Below, piece by piece: positions 32,831 through 42,181 of a stretch of DNA of 64,000 nt; position 1 is the first letter of the stretch; the number at the start of each line of letters is the position of its first letter. The translations under genes were made by a program, and so were the position numbers. Below the pieces are notes generated by a model. The model was given only the letters and a program-made list of their open reading frames with translations. It was not told the DNA's origin and made no database searches. Origin of the DNA: Paenibacillus lactis (GTDB lineage Bacteria; Bacillota; Bacilli; Paenibacillales; Paenibacillaceae); contig NZ_JAGGKI010000006.1 of the NCBI RefSeq assembly GCF_017873605.1, positions 62,001 to 126,000 of the forward strand, written 5' to 3'.

Positions 32831-33907
32831 TTGAAATCCTTGCCGCTGTACAAAAAAATTCAGGAAGACATCAAGCGGCTGATCGCCATCGGCAAGCTGC
32901 GGGAAGGTGACCGGGTCCCTTCGGAGAAGGAGCTGTCCGAGCGGTACCGCGTCAGTCAAATTACAAGCAAAAACGCGCTGGTCGGACTGATGGAGGAAGG
33001 GCTGCTCGTCCGGATTCAAGGGAAAGGGACCTTTGTCATGAGCAGGCCGGAGAACGCTGCCGCGCTCGATCAGTTGGGCGAGTGGACGGCGGGAGCAGGC
33101 AGAAGCGGCCGGATCGGGCTGGTGCTGCCGACGATGAAAACCAAAGTGGACCAGCGCTTTCTGGATAACATTGAAAAATACGCCACTGCCGCAGGGTATG
33201 AAGTGATGCTGAGAATTACGCGCGAGTCGCAGCTTGAGGAGTCCAAAGTCATTTCGTCCTTTCTGAAGCAGGGAGTGGACGGCATGATCATTTTTCCGGT
33301 TGAAAACGAGACATATAACGATTCGATACTGAGGCTTTCGCTGGATCGATTCCCGTTTGTCCTGATTGACCGGTTCTTGAAGGAGATCAAGACGTACAGC
33401 GTAAGCTCGGATAACATTAACGGCACGAGGGAAGCCGTCGCGTATCTGCTGAACAAAGGCCATTCGTCCATCGCTTTCATCTCGCCGGAAATTACGAATA
33501 CCGTAACGGACGAGAGAGCGCAAGGGTTTGAGCAGGCTTTCCTTGAGCGCGGATTGTCGATCGACAAAAGCTTATGGTGTCTCCTTCCGTTGGATGAGAT
33601 AGCTTCGGGTCAATCCGTCGAACACATTCAGGATTTTTTGGACGGCAGTCCCGCTATCACCGGGGTCATCACAGCCAATACGGAGCTGTGCAGAAATGTT
33701 TATAGAGCCGCTGTCGCCTCACGTCGACGGGTGCCTGACGATCTGGAGCTGATTACGTTCGATCCGCCGGATCTGCCGAACGTTCCGTATATTCGGCAAA
33801 ACGAGGAGGAGATGTGCAGGCTGACCATCGAGCTGCTGACCGAGCAGATTGAAGGGGCCTTTGAGGCTAGAAGAATCGTTGTGCCGGTCCAGCTTGTAAA
33901 GGAATAA
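32831..33907 (+). CDS. GntR-type HTH regulator with LacI-like sugar-binding domain
   Basis: A 358-residue regulator. The GntR winged helix (PLYKKIQEDIKRLIAIGKL, EGDRVPSEKELSERYRVSQIT, about 5-70) is followed by a periplasmic-binding-protein-like effector domain (IGLVLPTMKTKVDQRFLDNI to the end), the AraR architecture. KGHSSIAFISPEITNTVTDERAQGF is the usual inter-lobe segment. It starts at TTG 32831 with a weak site. A sugar importer and two glycosidases follow on the same strand and are its likely targets. ATACT repeats 9 bp apart (32789-32802) lie before it, and AGTAT repeats 10 bp apart (33957-33971) lie after it. Confidence 0.85.
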   Translation: MKSLPLYKKIQEDIKRLIAIGKLREGDRVPSEKELSERYRVSQITSKNALVGLMEEGLLVRIQGKGTFVMSRPENAAALDQLGEWTAGAGRSGRIGLVLPTMKTKVDQRFLDNIEKYATAAGYEVMLRITRESQLEESKVISSFLKQGVDGMIIFPVENETYNDSILRLSLDRFPFVLIDRFLKEIKTYSVSSDNINGTREAVAYLLNKGHSSIAFISPEITNTVTDERAQGFEQAFLERGLSIDKSLWCLLPLDEIASGQSVEHIQDFLDGSPAITGVITANTELCRNVYRAAVASRRRVPDDLELITFDPPDLPNVPYIRQNEEEMCRLTIELLTEQIEGAFEARRIVVPVQLVKE

Positions 33908-33995
33908 AGCGATTCTTATGCGAAGTATTCAATCTCTTCAATTTTATAATAAATTGAGTATATAAAAGTATATTGTTATAAGTTATTATGACTTC

Positions 33996-34009
33996 GTAAA
34001 GCGCTTACA
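33996..34009. promoter_or_regulatory. cre-like site (CcpA carbon-catabolite control)
   Basis: GTAAAGCGCTTACA matches the cre consensus core AAAGCGCTTACA. It lies 28 bases ahead of the binding-protein start, where CcpA would block transcription. Confidence 0.6.
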
Positions 34010-34036
34010 ATATACCTTGAAGAAGAGGGGAATCGC

Positions 34037-35422
34037 ATGAAATCGAAGAGCAAATTTGCAGGTATGATCATGCTGTTACTGATGTTTGCGTTATCCGCTT
34101 GCAGCGGAGGCGGAAGCGGTCCAAACGGCGGAGCTTCCTCCAACAACCCGGACAGCTCGGCGCCAAGCAATGAGGCTGCCGCCGGGACGGACAAAAAGGA
34201 GCCCGTGACGATCGAGTTTATGGGCCATGGCAATCCGAACGAAAAGAAAATTTTCGAAAAGCTGATCGCTTCCTTCGAGGAGAAGTACCCGCATGTCACC
34301 GTCAAATATACATCGGTGCCTCCGGGCGAGTACTCGCAGAAGATGACAACGCTGATCAGCTCCGGCAAGGTGCCTGATGTATTCTACGTCGGCGGGCCCG
34401 AATTCTATCGGTTTGCAGAAGCCGGAACGCTCCTCAATATTCAATCCTATCTGGACCAGACGACGTTGTTTAAACCAGACAACGTATGGAAGCAGGCGAT
34501 GGACCGTTACCGCTTCGACGGAAGCAAGGTCGGTACCGGAGACTTGTACGGACTGCCGAAGGATGTTGGCCCGTGGGCATTTGTCTACAATAAGGATTTG
34601 TTCGATCAAGCGGGCGTGGCGTATCCATCCGCAACAGCCGGAGAGTGGACATGGGACGACATGCTCGAAGCAGCCAAGAAGCTGACGGTTGACAACAACG
34701 GCGACGGAAAGCCGGAGCAGTACGGGGTTGGCGCATACAGCCTGGAGTCCGCGGTTTGGGCCAACGGCGGCGAGTACATCGATTACGACACCGGTACCGT
34801 GAAAGTAAATGAGCCTGCGTTTTATGAGGCGATGCAATTCGTAGCCGACCTGAATCTGAAGCATAAGGTCAGCCCGAATCAGGAAGCTGAGCAAGCAATG
34901 AATGCTTACACCCGCTTTATTAACGGACAGCTGGCCATGTTTGCGATGGGTCCTTGGGATCAGCCGGCATTCTGGGAGCTGCCGTTCAATTGGGATATTG
35001 CGGCATGGCCGGCAAGCCCGAACACGGGACAAACGGCGACCTGGCTCGGTTCGATGGGATTTGCCGTATCGGCGAAATCCAAGCACCCTCAGGAAGCGTT
35101 CGATTTGGCGGCGTTCCTGTCGTTGGATGAGCAAGGACAGCGCGAAAACTACCAGCTCGGGCAAGCGGTTCCCAACCTGATCGACATGGCCGAAGGCGAG
35201 TTTATGGAAATGGATAAAGGGCCGCAAACACGTCAAGTATTTCTGGATATTATCCAAGATTACGGTCGTCCGGACGTGATAGCCTTCTCGAAGGATACGC
35301 AATGGATGGATGCATTTAATCAGAACGCGAGCAAGGTATGGAACGGCGATATGTCGGCCAAGGACTTCACGGCTGAAATCCAGCCGAAGATGCAGGAGCT
35401 GTACGACAAGGGAAATAAATAA
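34037..35422 (+). CDS. Sugar ABC transporter substrate-binding lipoprotein
   Basis: A 461-residue family-1 extracellular solute-binding lipoprotein (lipobox LSAC, Cys22) with a Ser/Asn/Gly-rich linker. Family marks are IASFEEKYPHVTVKYTSVPP, YGLPKDVGPWAFVYNKDLFD and FINGQLAMFAMGPWDQPAF. It would bind an oligosaccharide outside the cell and pass it to the two permeases that follow. No ATPase gene is nearby; such importers usually borrow MsmX. GAGGGG lies ahead of ATG. Confidence 0.85.
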   Translation: MKSKSKFAGMIMLLLMFALSACSGGGSGPNGGASSNNPDSSAPSNEAAAGTDKKEPVTIEFMGHGNPNEKKIFEKLIASFEEKYPHVTVKYTSVPPGEYSQKMTTLISSGKVPDVFYVGGPEFYRFAEAGTLLNIQSYLDQTTLFKPDNVWKQAMDRYRFDGSKVGTGDLYGLPKDVGPWAFVYNKDLFDQAGVAYPSATAGEWTWDDMLEAAKKLTVDNNGDGKPEQYGVGAYSLESAVWANGGEYIDYDTGTVKVNEPAFYEAMQFVADLNLKHKVSPNQEAEQAMNAYTRFINGQLAMFAMGPWDQPAFWELPFNWDIAAWPASPNTGQTATWLGSMGFAVSAKSKHPQEAFDLAAFLSLDEQGQRENYQLGQAVPNLIDMAEGEFMEMDKGPQTRQVFLDIIQDYGRPDVIAFSKDTQWMDAFNQNASKVWNGDMSAKDFTAEIQPKMQELYDKGNK

Positions 35423-35509
35423 TGGCGCAAGGGGGCGGCCGGCTGCTGTTGCCGGCGCTCCCCGCTATATGAACAACGCCCTGTCATAAGGAATACAGGC
35501 GAAGGTGGA

Positions 35510-36412
35510 ATGAATATGGGAACGAAGCTGCTCAGCGGCTATCGCAGAAAGGAACTGGCTTGGCTGTATCTGTTCGTCGCTCCGCCGGTCCTCGGATTTC
35601 TTTTGTTCGGCCTCGTGCCGATCTTGTTCTCGATCTATATTAGCTTTCATAAATGGGATATGCTGTCCGATCCGCAGTGGATGGGATTCGCTAATTATAA
35701 GGATCTTCTGGCCGACGAAAAGGTGTTCAAATCTCTGTATAACACCGTGTATTTGATGATCGGCATACCGATCGGCATGGTGCTGTCGCTGCTGCTGGCG
35801 ATCTTGATGAACCGCAAAATCGCGGGCATCTCGTTCATGCGCACGATCTATTATCTGCCGGTCATCTCGCCGATTATAGCGGTATCGCTGCTGTGGCAGT
35901 GGATTTTGAACCAGGATTACGGGCTGCTCAACAACTTCCTGTGGGAGGTGTTCGGGATAACCGGGCCTAACTGGCTGGGCAAACCCGAGTGGGTGAAGCC
36001 TTCGCTGATCCTGATCGGTCTGTGGAGCGGCATCGGGGGGAACATGGTGCTGTACTTAGCGGGACTGCAGTCGATCTCATCAACGTATTACGAAGCTGCG
36101 GAAATCGACGGCGCCGGAGCATGGCATAAGCTGACGCGAATTACGATCCCGCTGCTTACGCCGATTCATTTTTTCGTCATCGTTATGGGTATCATCGGGG
36201 CGTTCCAGTCGTTCAGCCAAATCTATGTGCTGGCGGTCGACGGCGGACCGGAATATAGCGGCGCTACGGTCGTCTATTACATATTCCAGCATGCGTTCGA
36301 GTATTTCAACATGGGATATGCGAGTGCGGTTGCATGGGTGCTGGGTATTTTGATTTTCATCGTCACGCTGATTCAATTCAAGCTTTCCAATCGATGGGTT
36401 TATCAGGACTAG
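35510..36412 (+). CDS. Sugar ABC transporter permease (MalF type)
   Basis: A 300-residue permease with six helices: LYLFVAPPVLGFLLFGLVPILFSIYISFHKWD at the N terminus and the EAA loop YYEAAEIDGAGAWHKLTRITIPLLTP. ATG 35510 follows GAAGGTGG; ATG 35516 is possible. It pairs with the next gene, whose start is 12 bases downstream. Confidence 0.9.
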   Translation: MNMGTKLLSGYRRKELAWLYLFVAPPVLGFLLFGLVPILFSIYISFHKWDMLSDPQWMGFANYKDLLADEKVFKSLYNTVYLMIGIPIGMVLSLLLAILMNRKIAGISFMRTIYYLPVISPIIAVSLLWQWILNQDYGLLNNFLWEVFGITGPNWLGKPEWVKPSLILIGLWSGIGGNMVLYLAGLQSISSTYYEAAEIDGAGAWHKLTRITIPLLTPIHFFVIVMGIIGAFQSFSQIYVLAVDGGPEYSGATVVYYIFQHAFEYFNMGYASAVAWVLGILIFIVTLIQFKLSNRWVYQD

Positions 36413-36423
36413 GGGGGATTATC

Positions 36424-37260
36424 GTGAGACGGGAAAGATGGACCGACCTCTGGTCGCTGCTGCTGTTACTGTTCGGCTCGGTGTTTATGGTCGCGCCGTT
36501 CCTTTGGACCATATCGACTTCACTTAAGGATCGACGAAACGTATTTGAAATTCCTCCGCAGTGGATCCCCGATCCGTTTACGTTTGGCAACTACGCGATG
36601 GTGTGGCAGGAGTCGCCTTTGCTTAACGGGTTTATGAACAGCTTGATCATCGTCGTAATCGTCCTGACGGTCGGCATGCTGGTATCCGCCATGTCGGCGT
36701 ATGCATTCGGGAAATTTGAGTTTCCATATAAAGGGGTGCTGTTCCTCGGTTTGCTCGGAACGATGATGATTCCTTATTCCGTTGTCATGATTCCGCAATA
36801 TATCGGTTTTTCCAGGCTGGATTGGGTAGATACGCTGCTGCCGCTCATCATACCCGGCCTGTTCGGAAACATCGTCGTCATCTTCTTCATACGGCAGTAT
36901 CTGCAGAGCGCGATGCCGACGGAGTTGATCGAAGCGGCGAAGATCGACGGCTCCAGCTTTCCTGGAATCTTCTTCAAGATCGCGCTGCCGATCATGAAGC
37001 CAGCGCTGGCGGCTCAAGCAGCCCTGAGCTTTATGGGCATTTGGAACGATTTCCTCGGCCCGCTGATTTACTTGCATACGCCCGAGAAGCAAACGATCCA
37101 GGTGCTGATCGCTTCCATGCAGGCCATGTACATCGGTCAGTCGGACTATCCGATGATCATGGCCGCCGCCATCATCGCGATGGTGCCGGTGATCATCGTA
37201 TTCTTTTTCTGCCAGCGATACTTTATCGAATCGATGGCGATCAGCGGAATCAAGGGGTGA
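36424..37260 (+). CDS. Sugar ABC transporter permease (MalG type)
   Basis: A 278-residue permease with the N-terminal FMVAPFLWTISTSLKDRRNVF and EAA loop LIEAAKIDGSSFPGIFFKIALPIMKP. It starts at GTG 36424 behind GGGGGGA. A longer in-frame extension to 36334 lies inside the preceding gene and is not used. The GH43 gene starts 6 bases after its stop. Confidence 0.9.
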   Translation: MRRERWTDLWSLLLLLFGSVFMVAPFLWTISTSLKDRRNVFEIPPQWIPDPFTFGNYAMVWQESPLLNGFMNSLIIVVIVLTVGMLVSAMSAYAFGKFEFPYKGVLFLGLLGTMMIPYSVVMIPQYIGFSRLDWVDTLLPLIIPGLFGNIVVIFFIRQYLQSAMPTELIEAAKIDGSSFPGIFFKIALPIMKPALAAQAALSFMGIWNDFLGPLIYLHTPEKQTIQVLIASMQAMYIGQSDYPMIMAAAIIAMVPVIIVFFFCQRYFIESMAISGIKG

Positions 37261-37265
37261 GGCGT

Positions 37266-39740
37266 ATGCCGATAAGCATACCGCACCTGCGGAAGATCGC
37301 CAGATCCCTTGGAGCATTAGGATTAGCGGCCGGATTGGCAATGTCGGGTTGCAGTACAATCACGAAACCGGAGGCGGTCGATATGGAAATTTACAAGAAC
37401 CAAACGTATGCCAATCCTTTTCCATCCTTAGAGGAAGAATGGGAGGATTACGGCAACGGAGATCCATACGTGCTGCGGCATGACGGGCGCTATTATCTGT
37501 ATGTCAGCACGAAGGATCACCGGACGGGAATCAAGGCGTGGATGTCGGATAATCTGGTCGATTGGCGGTATGCGGGGCTGGTGACCGAAGATCCTGTCTC
37601 GACCGGCGCCTATGCGCCGGAAGTCATTTACTGGAACGGCTGGTTCTATCTTTATACTTCTCCGGCAGGCAGAGGTCACTTCGTGTTCCGGAGCGAATCG
37701 CCGACAGGCCCGTTCGAACGAATCTCCGAGAATGTCGGCATGAGCATCGACGGCTCGGTGTTCATCGACGATGACGGAACCTGGCTGTTTACGCATGCAG
37801 GCTCCTCGGGCATTGTTGGCGTTCCCATGAACGGTCCTGCCGATTTCGGGGTAGGCCAAACGATTCCGGGCCCATACTTAGGCCACTGGACCGAAGGGTC
37901 CATGATCATTAAACGTAACGGAACCTATTATATGACCTATACCGGCAATCACGTATTCAGTAAAGGTTATCGCATTAACTATGCCGTGTCCCATGATTCG
38001 CCGCTTGGTCCGTATACCGTTCCGGTCAACAACCCGCTCGTCATCAGCACCAAGCCGGACTTCTACGGACTCGGCCACAGCTCAACCGTCCTTGGTCCCG
38101 ACCTGGATTCATATTATCTCGTATACCATAACCTTACGGGAAGATCCCAGGAAGGCCCGCCTGTCCGCCGTATGAACATCGATAGGCTGGTCTTCAATGG
38201 AGACAGGATGGAGCTTCTCGGACCGACGAACTACGAACAGCCTGTTCCGAGAGGGCCGGTCTTTGCCGACAGACTGGATGGAGCTGACATCGACGAAGCA
38301 TTGTGGGAGGCTAAAGAAACAGCAGGGAGCGGTCGAATCATCAGCAAGGAGAGCACGGGTCCAATCTTTACGGCTGAATATAATTTGGTACCGTCTCAGG
38401 CGCGCGCTGCCGCATTGTTTGCCTATGAGGATGCGAATCAATACGGATTCGCCGAAATTGAGCCGAAGGACAACGCGATTTCCTTGGGGACAGTGGTGGA
38501 CGGAAGGCGTCAGGTGCTTGCCGAGACGAAGATCCCTCAAGACATGGATTGGTCTAAGCTGCACACCATTCGTGTCGAGCGTGGAGAAGATCGGCTCCGG
38601 GTTTATCTGGACGGCATGCTGAGGCTGGATGAATCGGCGGACTCGTTCGGCCCAGGCAAAATCGGATATCTGTACGAGGAAGGCGAACCGGGCCTTTCGT
38701 ATACGGCGTTCTCGAATCACGCTTCCGGCACCAGCGACTTTGATACGGCTAAGCCGCTTCCTGGCAGCATCGAGGCCGTTCATTATTTAAGCGGCGAAGG
38801 CAGGGGCTTTTCGGTCCGGCACCCCTCAGCTTCCAGTGAATGGCGCCGTTCGGACGGAACGGCAATCAAGCTCGCAGAGGATGGGAGCTATGCGGCCGCA
38901 CTGACGGAAAAAGGCGACTGGCTGCGCTACGCGGTGAACGTCTCCGAATCCGGCACGTATGGGCTGGACCTGACGGTCAAGTCCGGCGCGCATCCATCGG
39001 CCATCAAGGTTCTTGTGGACGATAAGGTAGCCGGAAGCTATAAAGTCGATGGCAGCGATCACTCCGGCAGCGAGCCTTGGGTGAAAATCCGGGTCGGGTC
39101 GCTGAAGCTCGAAAAGGGGTTTCGTAGCCTTACCATTCAATTGAACAGCGGCCAAACGCTGGAGTGGACAACGATGGATCTTGAACGGGTCAATGAAGAA
39201 AAGTTCAAAGTCGAGGGTGTTCTGGAACAAGCAAGCGCCGAGGATATTCATGGCCAGTGGGTTGAAACGGATGGAAGGTATGCCGGCACAGCCGATTCCG
39301 ATGCCAAGATGTATGGAGGAAGTCCTCAGTGGACCGACTATCGCATCCGTACGACCGTAAAGCTTGGCGTTGACCCGTCCGGTCAGGCGGGGGTGCTCTT
39401 CCGGGTGACGAACGAGTCGGATTTCCGGGATCAAGTGAGCGATTCGTTGATGGGATATTTCCTTGCCGTCAGCGCCACGAAGCTTGAGCTGTACAAACAT
39501 AATTACGATTCCGAGCTTCTGCAAAGCGTGAAAATTTCGCTGGAGCCTAATGAGCTAGCAAGCTTAAGCATTGAGGCGGTTCGCGGCGAAATCCGAGTTT
39601 ATGCGCAGGACGGGAAAGACCCGGTTCTGACGTACGAGGATCCGCGGGCTTTCATGCAGGGGAGAGTGGGCATTCGGTCGGTTCATGCGGAGCAGATCGA
39701 GCTCGGGGACATCACGGTAGAGTCCATAGCTGTGAAATAG
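37266..39740 (+). CDS. GH43-type glycosidase lipoprotein with C-terminal carbohydrate-binding modules
   Basis: An 824-residue lipoprotein (lipobox LAMSGC, Cys29). Residues 55-350 form a five-bladed GH43 propeller with the three acidic residues in place: NGDPYVLRHDGRYYLYVST (about Asp66), IDGSVFIDDDG (about Asp162) and WTEGSMIIKRNGTYYMTY (about Glu210). A LamG-like beta-sandwich follows (about 350-490). A CBM6-like region (about 500-650, GDWLRYAVNVSESGTYGLDL) and another beta-sandwich (YRIRTTVKLGVDPSGQAGVLF) complete it. It probably removes arabinose- or xylose-type side groups at the cell surface before import; the exact substrate is open. ATG 37266 follows GGGGTGAGG. Confidence 0.8.
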   Translation: MPISIPHLRKIARSLGALGLAAGLAMSGCSTITKPEAVDMEIYKNQTYANPFPSLEEEWEDYGNGDPYVLRHDGRYYLYVSTKDHRTGIKAWMSDNLVDWRYAGLVTEDPVSTGAYAPEVIYWNGWFYLYTSPAGRGHFVFRSESPTGPFERISENVGMSIDGSVFIDDDGTWLFTHAGSSGIVGVPMNGPADFGVGQTIPGPYLGHWTEGSMIIKRNGTYYMTYTGNHVFSKGYRINYAVSHDSPLGPYTVPVNNPLVISTKPDFYGLGHSSTVLGPDLDSYYLVYHNLTGRSQEGPPVRRMNIDRLVFNGDRMELLGPTNYEQPVPRGPVFADRLDGADIDEALWEAKETAGSGRIISKESTGPIFTAEYNLVPSQARAAALFAYEDANQYGFAEIEPKDNAISLGTVVDGRRQVLAETKIPQDMDWSKLHTIRVERGEDRLRVYLDGMLRLDESADSFGPGKIGYLYEEGEPGLSYTAFSNHASGTSDFDTAKPLPGSIEAVHYLSGEGRGFSVRHPSASSEWRRSDGTAIKLAEDGSYAAALTEKGDWLRYAVNVSESGTYGLDLTVKSGAHPSAIKVLVDDKVAGSYKVDGSDHSGSEPWVKIRVGSLKLEKGFRSLTIQLNSGQTLEWTTMDLERVNEEKFKVEGVLEQASAEDIHGQWVETDGRYAGTADSDAKMYGGSPQWTDYRIRTTVKLGVDPSGQAGVLFRVTNESDFRDQVSDSLMGYFLAVSATKLELYKHNYDSELLQSVKISLEPNELASLSIEAVRGEIRVYAQDGKDPVLTYEDPRAFMQGRVGIRSVHAEQIELGDITVESIAVK

Positions 39741-39776
39741 AAACATAAACTAACAGAAGATGGAGAGTGGAACAGA

Positions 39777-41543
39777 ATGTCAAGCTCGCACAAGTATATT
39801 AAGGACTATCCCAGACCGCAATTGGTACGTGAAGAATGGGAAAATCTGAACGGGGAATGGGATTTTCGGTTCGACGATGCATTGGAGGGGGAAAGCGGCA
39901 AGTGGTTCGAACGATTAGATGCTGACCGCAAAATTACGGTCCCCTTCACATTTGAAACGAAGGCCAGCGGCATAGGAGACGAAACATTCCATCCTTGCGT
40001 GTGGTATGAGCGGTCGGTTACCGTTCCTAATGAGGCAGCGGGAAAGCGGATCCTGCTGCATTTTCAAGCCGTCGATTACGCGGCGACTCTATGGGTCAAT
40101 GGCAGGAGGATCGGCACGCATGAGGGAGGATATGCCGCATTTTCGTTCGATATTACCGAAGCGGTCGAGCTTGGCCGGGAGAACAGAATTACCGTTCGAG
40201 CTATGGACAGCAACAGCTGCATGCAGCCGCGCGGCAAGCAGCGCTGGATGAAGGACAGCTTTGGCTGCTGGTACGTGCAAACCACCGGCATTTGGCAGAC
40301 CGTGTGGATGGAATACGTGAACCCGGTCCATATCCGCAGGGTGAAAATTACGCCGGACCTGGAACGGGGGGCGGCGAACTTCTGTTATGAATTGGGGAAT
40401 ACAGGGCTTCGTTACGACGGAGTAACCCTTCAGACGATCGTCCGGTTTGACGGAAAGCTGATCCGATCTTCGGAAACGAGCGTCGAACGCAGTACGGTAA
40501 CGGTCGACGTCAGTGTCGTGAACGAAGCGGCGGGTGAATGGAAGATCAAGCCTTGGCACCCGGATCATCCGAACTTATACGACGTCGAGATGATTCTTAA
40601 GCAAGACGGGCAACCGATCGACACCGTCTATTCCTATTTCGGCATGCGAAGCATCCGGATCGTAGGAGATCAAATCTTGCTGAATCATACGCCGCTTTAT
40701 CAGCGGCTGCTGCTGGACCAAGGGTATTGGAGCGAGACGCATCTGACGCCTCCATCGGAGGAAGCGCTGCTGGAAGACATCGACAAAACGCTTGCGCTCG
40801 GTTTTAACGGTGTGCGCAAGCATCAGAAGCTGGAGGATCCCCGTTATTTATACTGGTGCGACCGCAAAGGTCTTCTGGTCTGGTCGGAAATGCCGTCAAC
40901 CTACGAATTCGGCGACGATGCCGTAGAACGCTTCACGAATGAATGGATGGCAATCGTTCGGCAGTATTATAACCATCCTTCCATTATTACCTGGGTACCG
41001 TTTAACGAGTCATGGGGAATATCCGAGATCTTTACCGATCGCATGCAGCAGCAGTTTACGGAGTCGATTTATCATCTGACCAAGGCATTCGATCAAATGC
41101 GGCCGGTGATTGTGAACGACGGATGGGAGCATACGGTATCGGATATTATTACGCTCCACGACTATGAAGAGCTGGGCGCCATGCTGGAAGAGCGTTATCG
41201 GGACAAAGACGCACTCTTAGGCAATGCGTTCGCGCATAACAAGCATCGATACCCATTTGCGCAGGGCTATGGCTATCGCGGTCAGCCTGTCATTATCAGC
41301 GAATACGGCGGCATCGCCTTTACAAGCGAAGAGGGCTGGGGCTACGGAAATCAGGTTCGCAGCGATGAGGAATTTTTGAAGCGTTACGAAGGCATAACGC
41401 AGGCGATAAAAAGCTTGCCTTACGTGTGCGGATTCTGCTATACGCAAATTACGGACGTGCAGCAGGAAGTGAACGGCTTACTGACAATCGAGCGCAAGCC
41501 GAAAGTGAATATGGACTCGATTCGAAGCATAAACCTGGCATGA
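39777..41543 (+). CDS. Glycoside hydrolase family 2 protein
   Basis: A 588-residue protein with the full GH2 order: sugar-binding domain (about 10-190, WYERSVTVPNEAAGKRILLHF, WVNGRRIGTHEGGYAAFSFD), immunoglobulin-like domain (about 195-290) and TIM barrel (about 295-588). The acid/base is the Glu in WVPFNESWGI (about Glu411) and the nucleophile the Glu in IISEYGG (about Glu509). It has no signal peptide and acts in the cytoplasm on imported oligosaccharides. The enzyme may be a beta-galactosidase, beta-glucuronidase or arabinosidase. It is the last gene of the locus. Confidence 0.85.
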   Translation: MSSSHKYIKDYPRPQLVREEWENLNGEWDFRFDDALEGESGKWFERLDADRKITVPFTFETKASGIGDETFHPCVWYERSVTVPNEAAGKRILLHFQAVDYAATLWVNGRRIGTHEGGYAAFSFDITEAVELGRENRITVRAMDSNSCMQPRGKQRWMKDSFGCWYVQTTGIWQTVWMEYVNPVHIRRVKITPDLERGAANFCYELGNTGLRYDGVTLQTIVRFDGKLIRSSETSVERSTVTVDVSVVNEAAGEWKIKPWHPDHPNLYDVEMILKQDGQPIDTVYSYFGMRSIRIVGDQILLNHTPLYQRLLLDQGYWSETHLTPPSEEALLEDIDKTLALGFNGVRKHQKLEDPRYLYWCDRKGLLVWSEMPSTYEFGDDAVERFTNEWMAIVRQYYNHPSIITWVPFNESWGISEIFTDRMQQQFTESIYHLTKAFDQMRPVIVNDGWEHTVSDIITLHDYEELGAMLEERYRDKDALLGNAFAHNKHRYPFAQGYGYRGQPVIISEYGGIAFTSEEGWGYGNQVRSDEEFLKRYEGITQAIKSLPYVCGFCYTQITDVQQEVNGLLTIERKPKVNMDSIRSINLA

Positions 41544-41645
41544 GCAACTTGAAGCATTGAAGCCTTGCGACCCAATCTCCGGGAGCAATCTCTCTTGAAG
41601 ATTCAGATTCGCAGATCCTAACGCCGAAAGCTTTTATCTGGAAGT

Positions 41646-41681
41646 AAACCACGGATGATTACATCTGTGGTTTATTTTTTT
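41646..41681 (+). terminator. Rho-independent terminator of the GH43/GH2 locus
   Basis: The arms AAACCACGGATG and CATCTGTGGTTT form a 12-bp stem (one G-T pair) followed by a T-rich run. Confidence 0.9.
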
Positions 41682-41830
41682 GTTGTGATCCAGCCAAATT
41701 ACCGTCGTTCATAAACAAAGCTTGGACAAATCAAACGAATTCCAGCTCCAGTTAAGAAGTTCCGTTTTTTTTCAAGGAAGAGTTCCTACATGCAGTTTGA
41801 ACTAGAAACAATTATTTTTGGAAAATCAAT

Positions 41831-41868
41831 TATATACATTGACATGTATATACGTATAAGTGTATATT
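41831..41868 (+). promoter_or_regulatory. Strong promoter overlapped by two palindromes
   Basis: A perfect TTGACA (41839-41844), 18 bases and TATATT (41863-41868). The -35 box lies across the centre of TATATACAT-TGAC-ATGTATATA (41831-41852), and the spacer holds the palindrome TATACGTATA (41849-41858). This layout fits repression by a dimeric regulator such as an ArsR-type protein. The 41682-41830 stretch before it holds nothing recognisable. Confidence 0.6.
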
Positions 41869-42016
41869 GGGTGCATGAGCAGACAGCGAACCTGCAGACA
41901 CGATGCCAGACCTCTCCAGATCTTAGGAGATTGGCTGGATTCTACCCATATCTGCGGGAAGAGGGTCTCGCCTTTTCCGAGGGATATTGCTCGAGTATCT
42001 AAAAGGAGGATGACTT

Positions 42017-42145
42017 ATGACGGCTATCAACAGTTTTGCCGCAAGCTACCTGCAGAACCATCGAACCATCTGGAACGAGCGGCTTGACCAACTGGACAAT
42101 TACCTAAAAAGGATGATCGCCGATAAGAAGAAAGATCAATCATAA
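42017..42145 (+). pseudogene. 42-aa ORF resembling the C-terminal end of an ArsR-type regulator
   Basis: The ATG follows AAAAGGAGG at 7 bases and opens a 42-codon frame whose core (SYLQNHRTIWNERLDQLDNY, then LKRMIADKKK) looks like the last helices of ArsR-family regulators of the ArsR-SRPBCC type. The winged-helix part is missing. Upstream, between the promoter and this ORF, a short stretch around 41905-41950 in another frame (ARPLQILGDWLDS) could be a second scrap. I favour a deleted regulator gene that kept its promoter and operator; an independent small protein is possible. Confidence 0.45.
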
Positions 42146-42181
42146 GAAATAACCAATTAAACAATGAAAGGAGAATGAAAA

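Noticed and set aside
34091..35302. A 403-codon minus-strand open frame opposite the sugar-binding lipoprotein gene
   Set aside because: Arg/His/Leu-rich product, no ribosome binding site and a well-supported gene on the other strand; a by-product of codon bias.
36822..37265. A 148-codon N-terminal extension of the GH43 lipoprotein
   Set aside because: It lies inside the permease gene in another frame; the lipoprotein signal and ribosome binding site place the start at 37266.
41790..42002. A 70-codon frame spanning the palindromic promoter
   Set aside because: It runs through the promoter itself and has no ribosome binding site.
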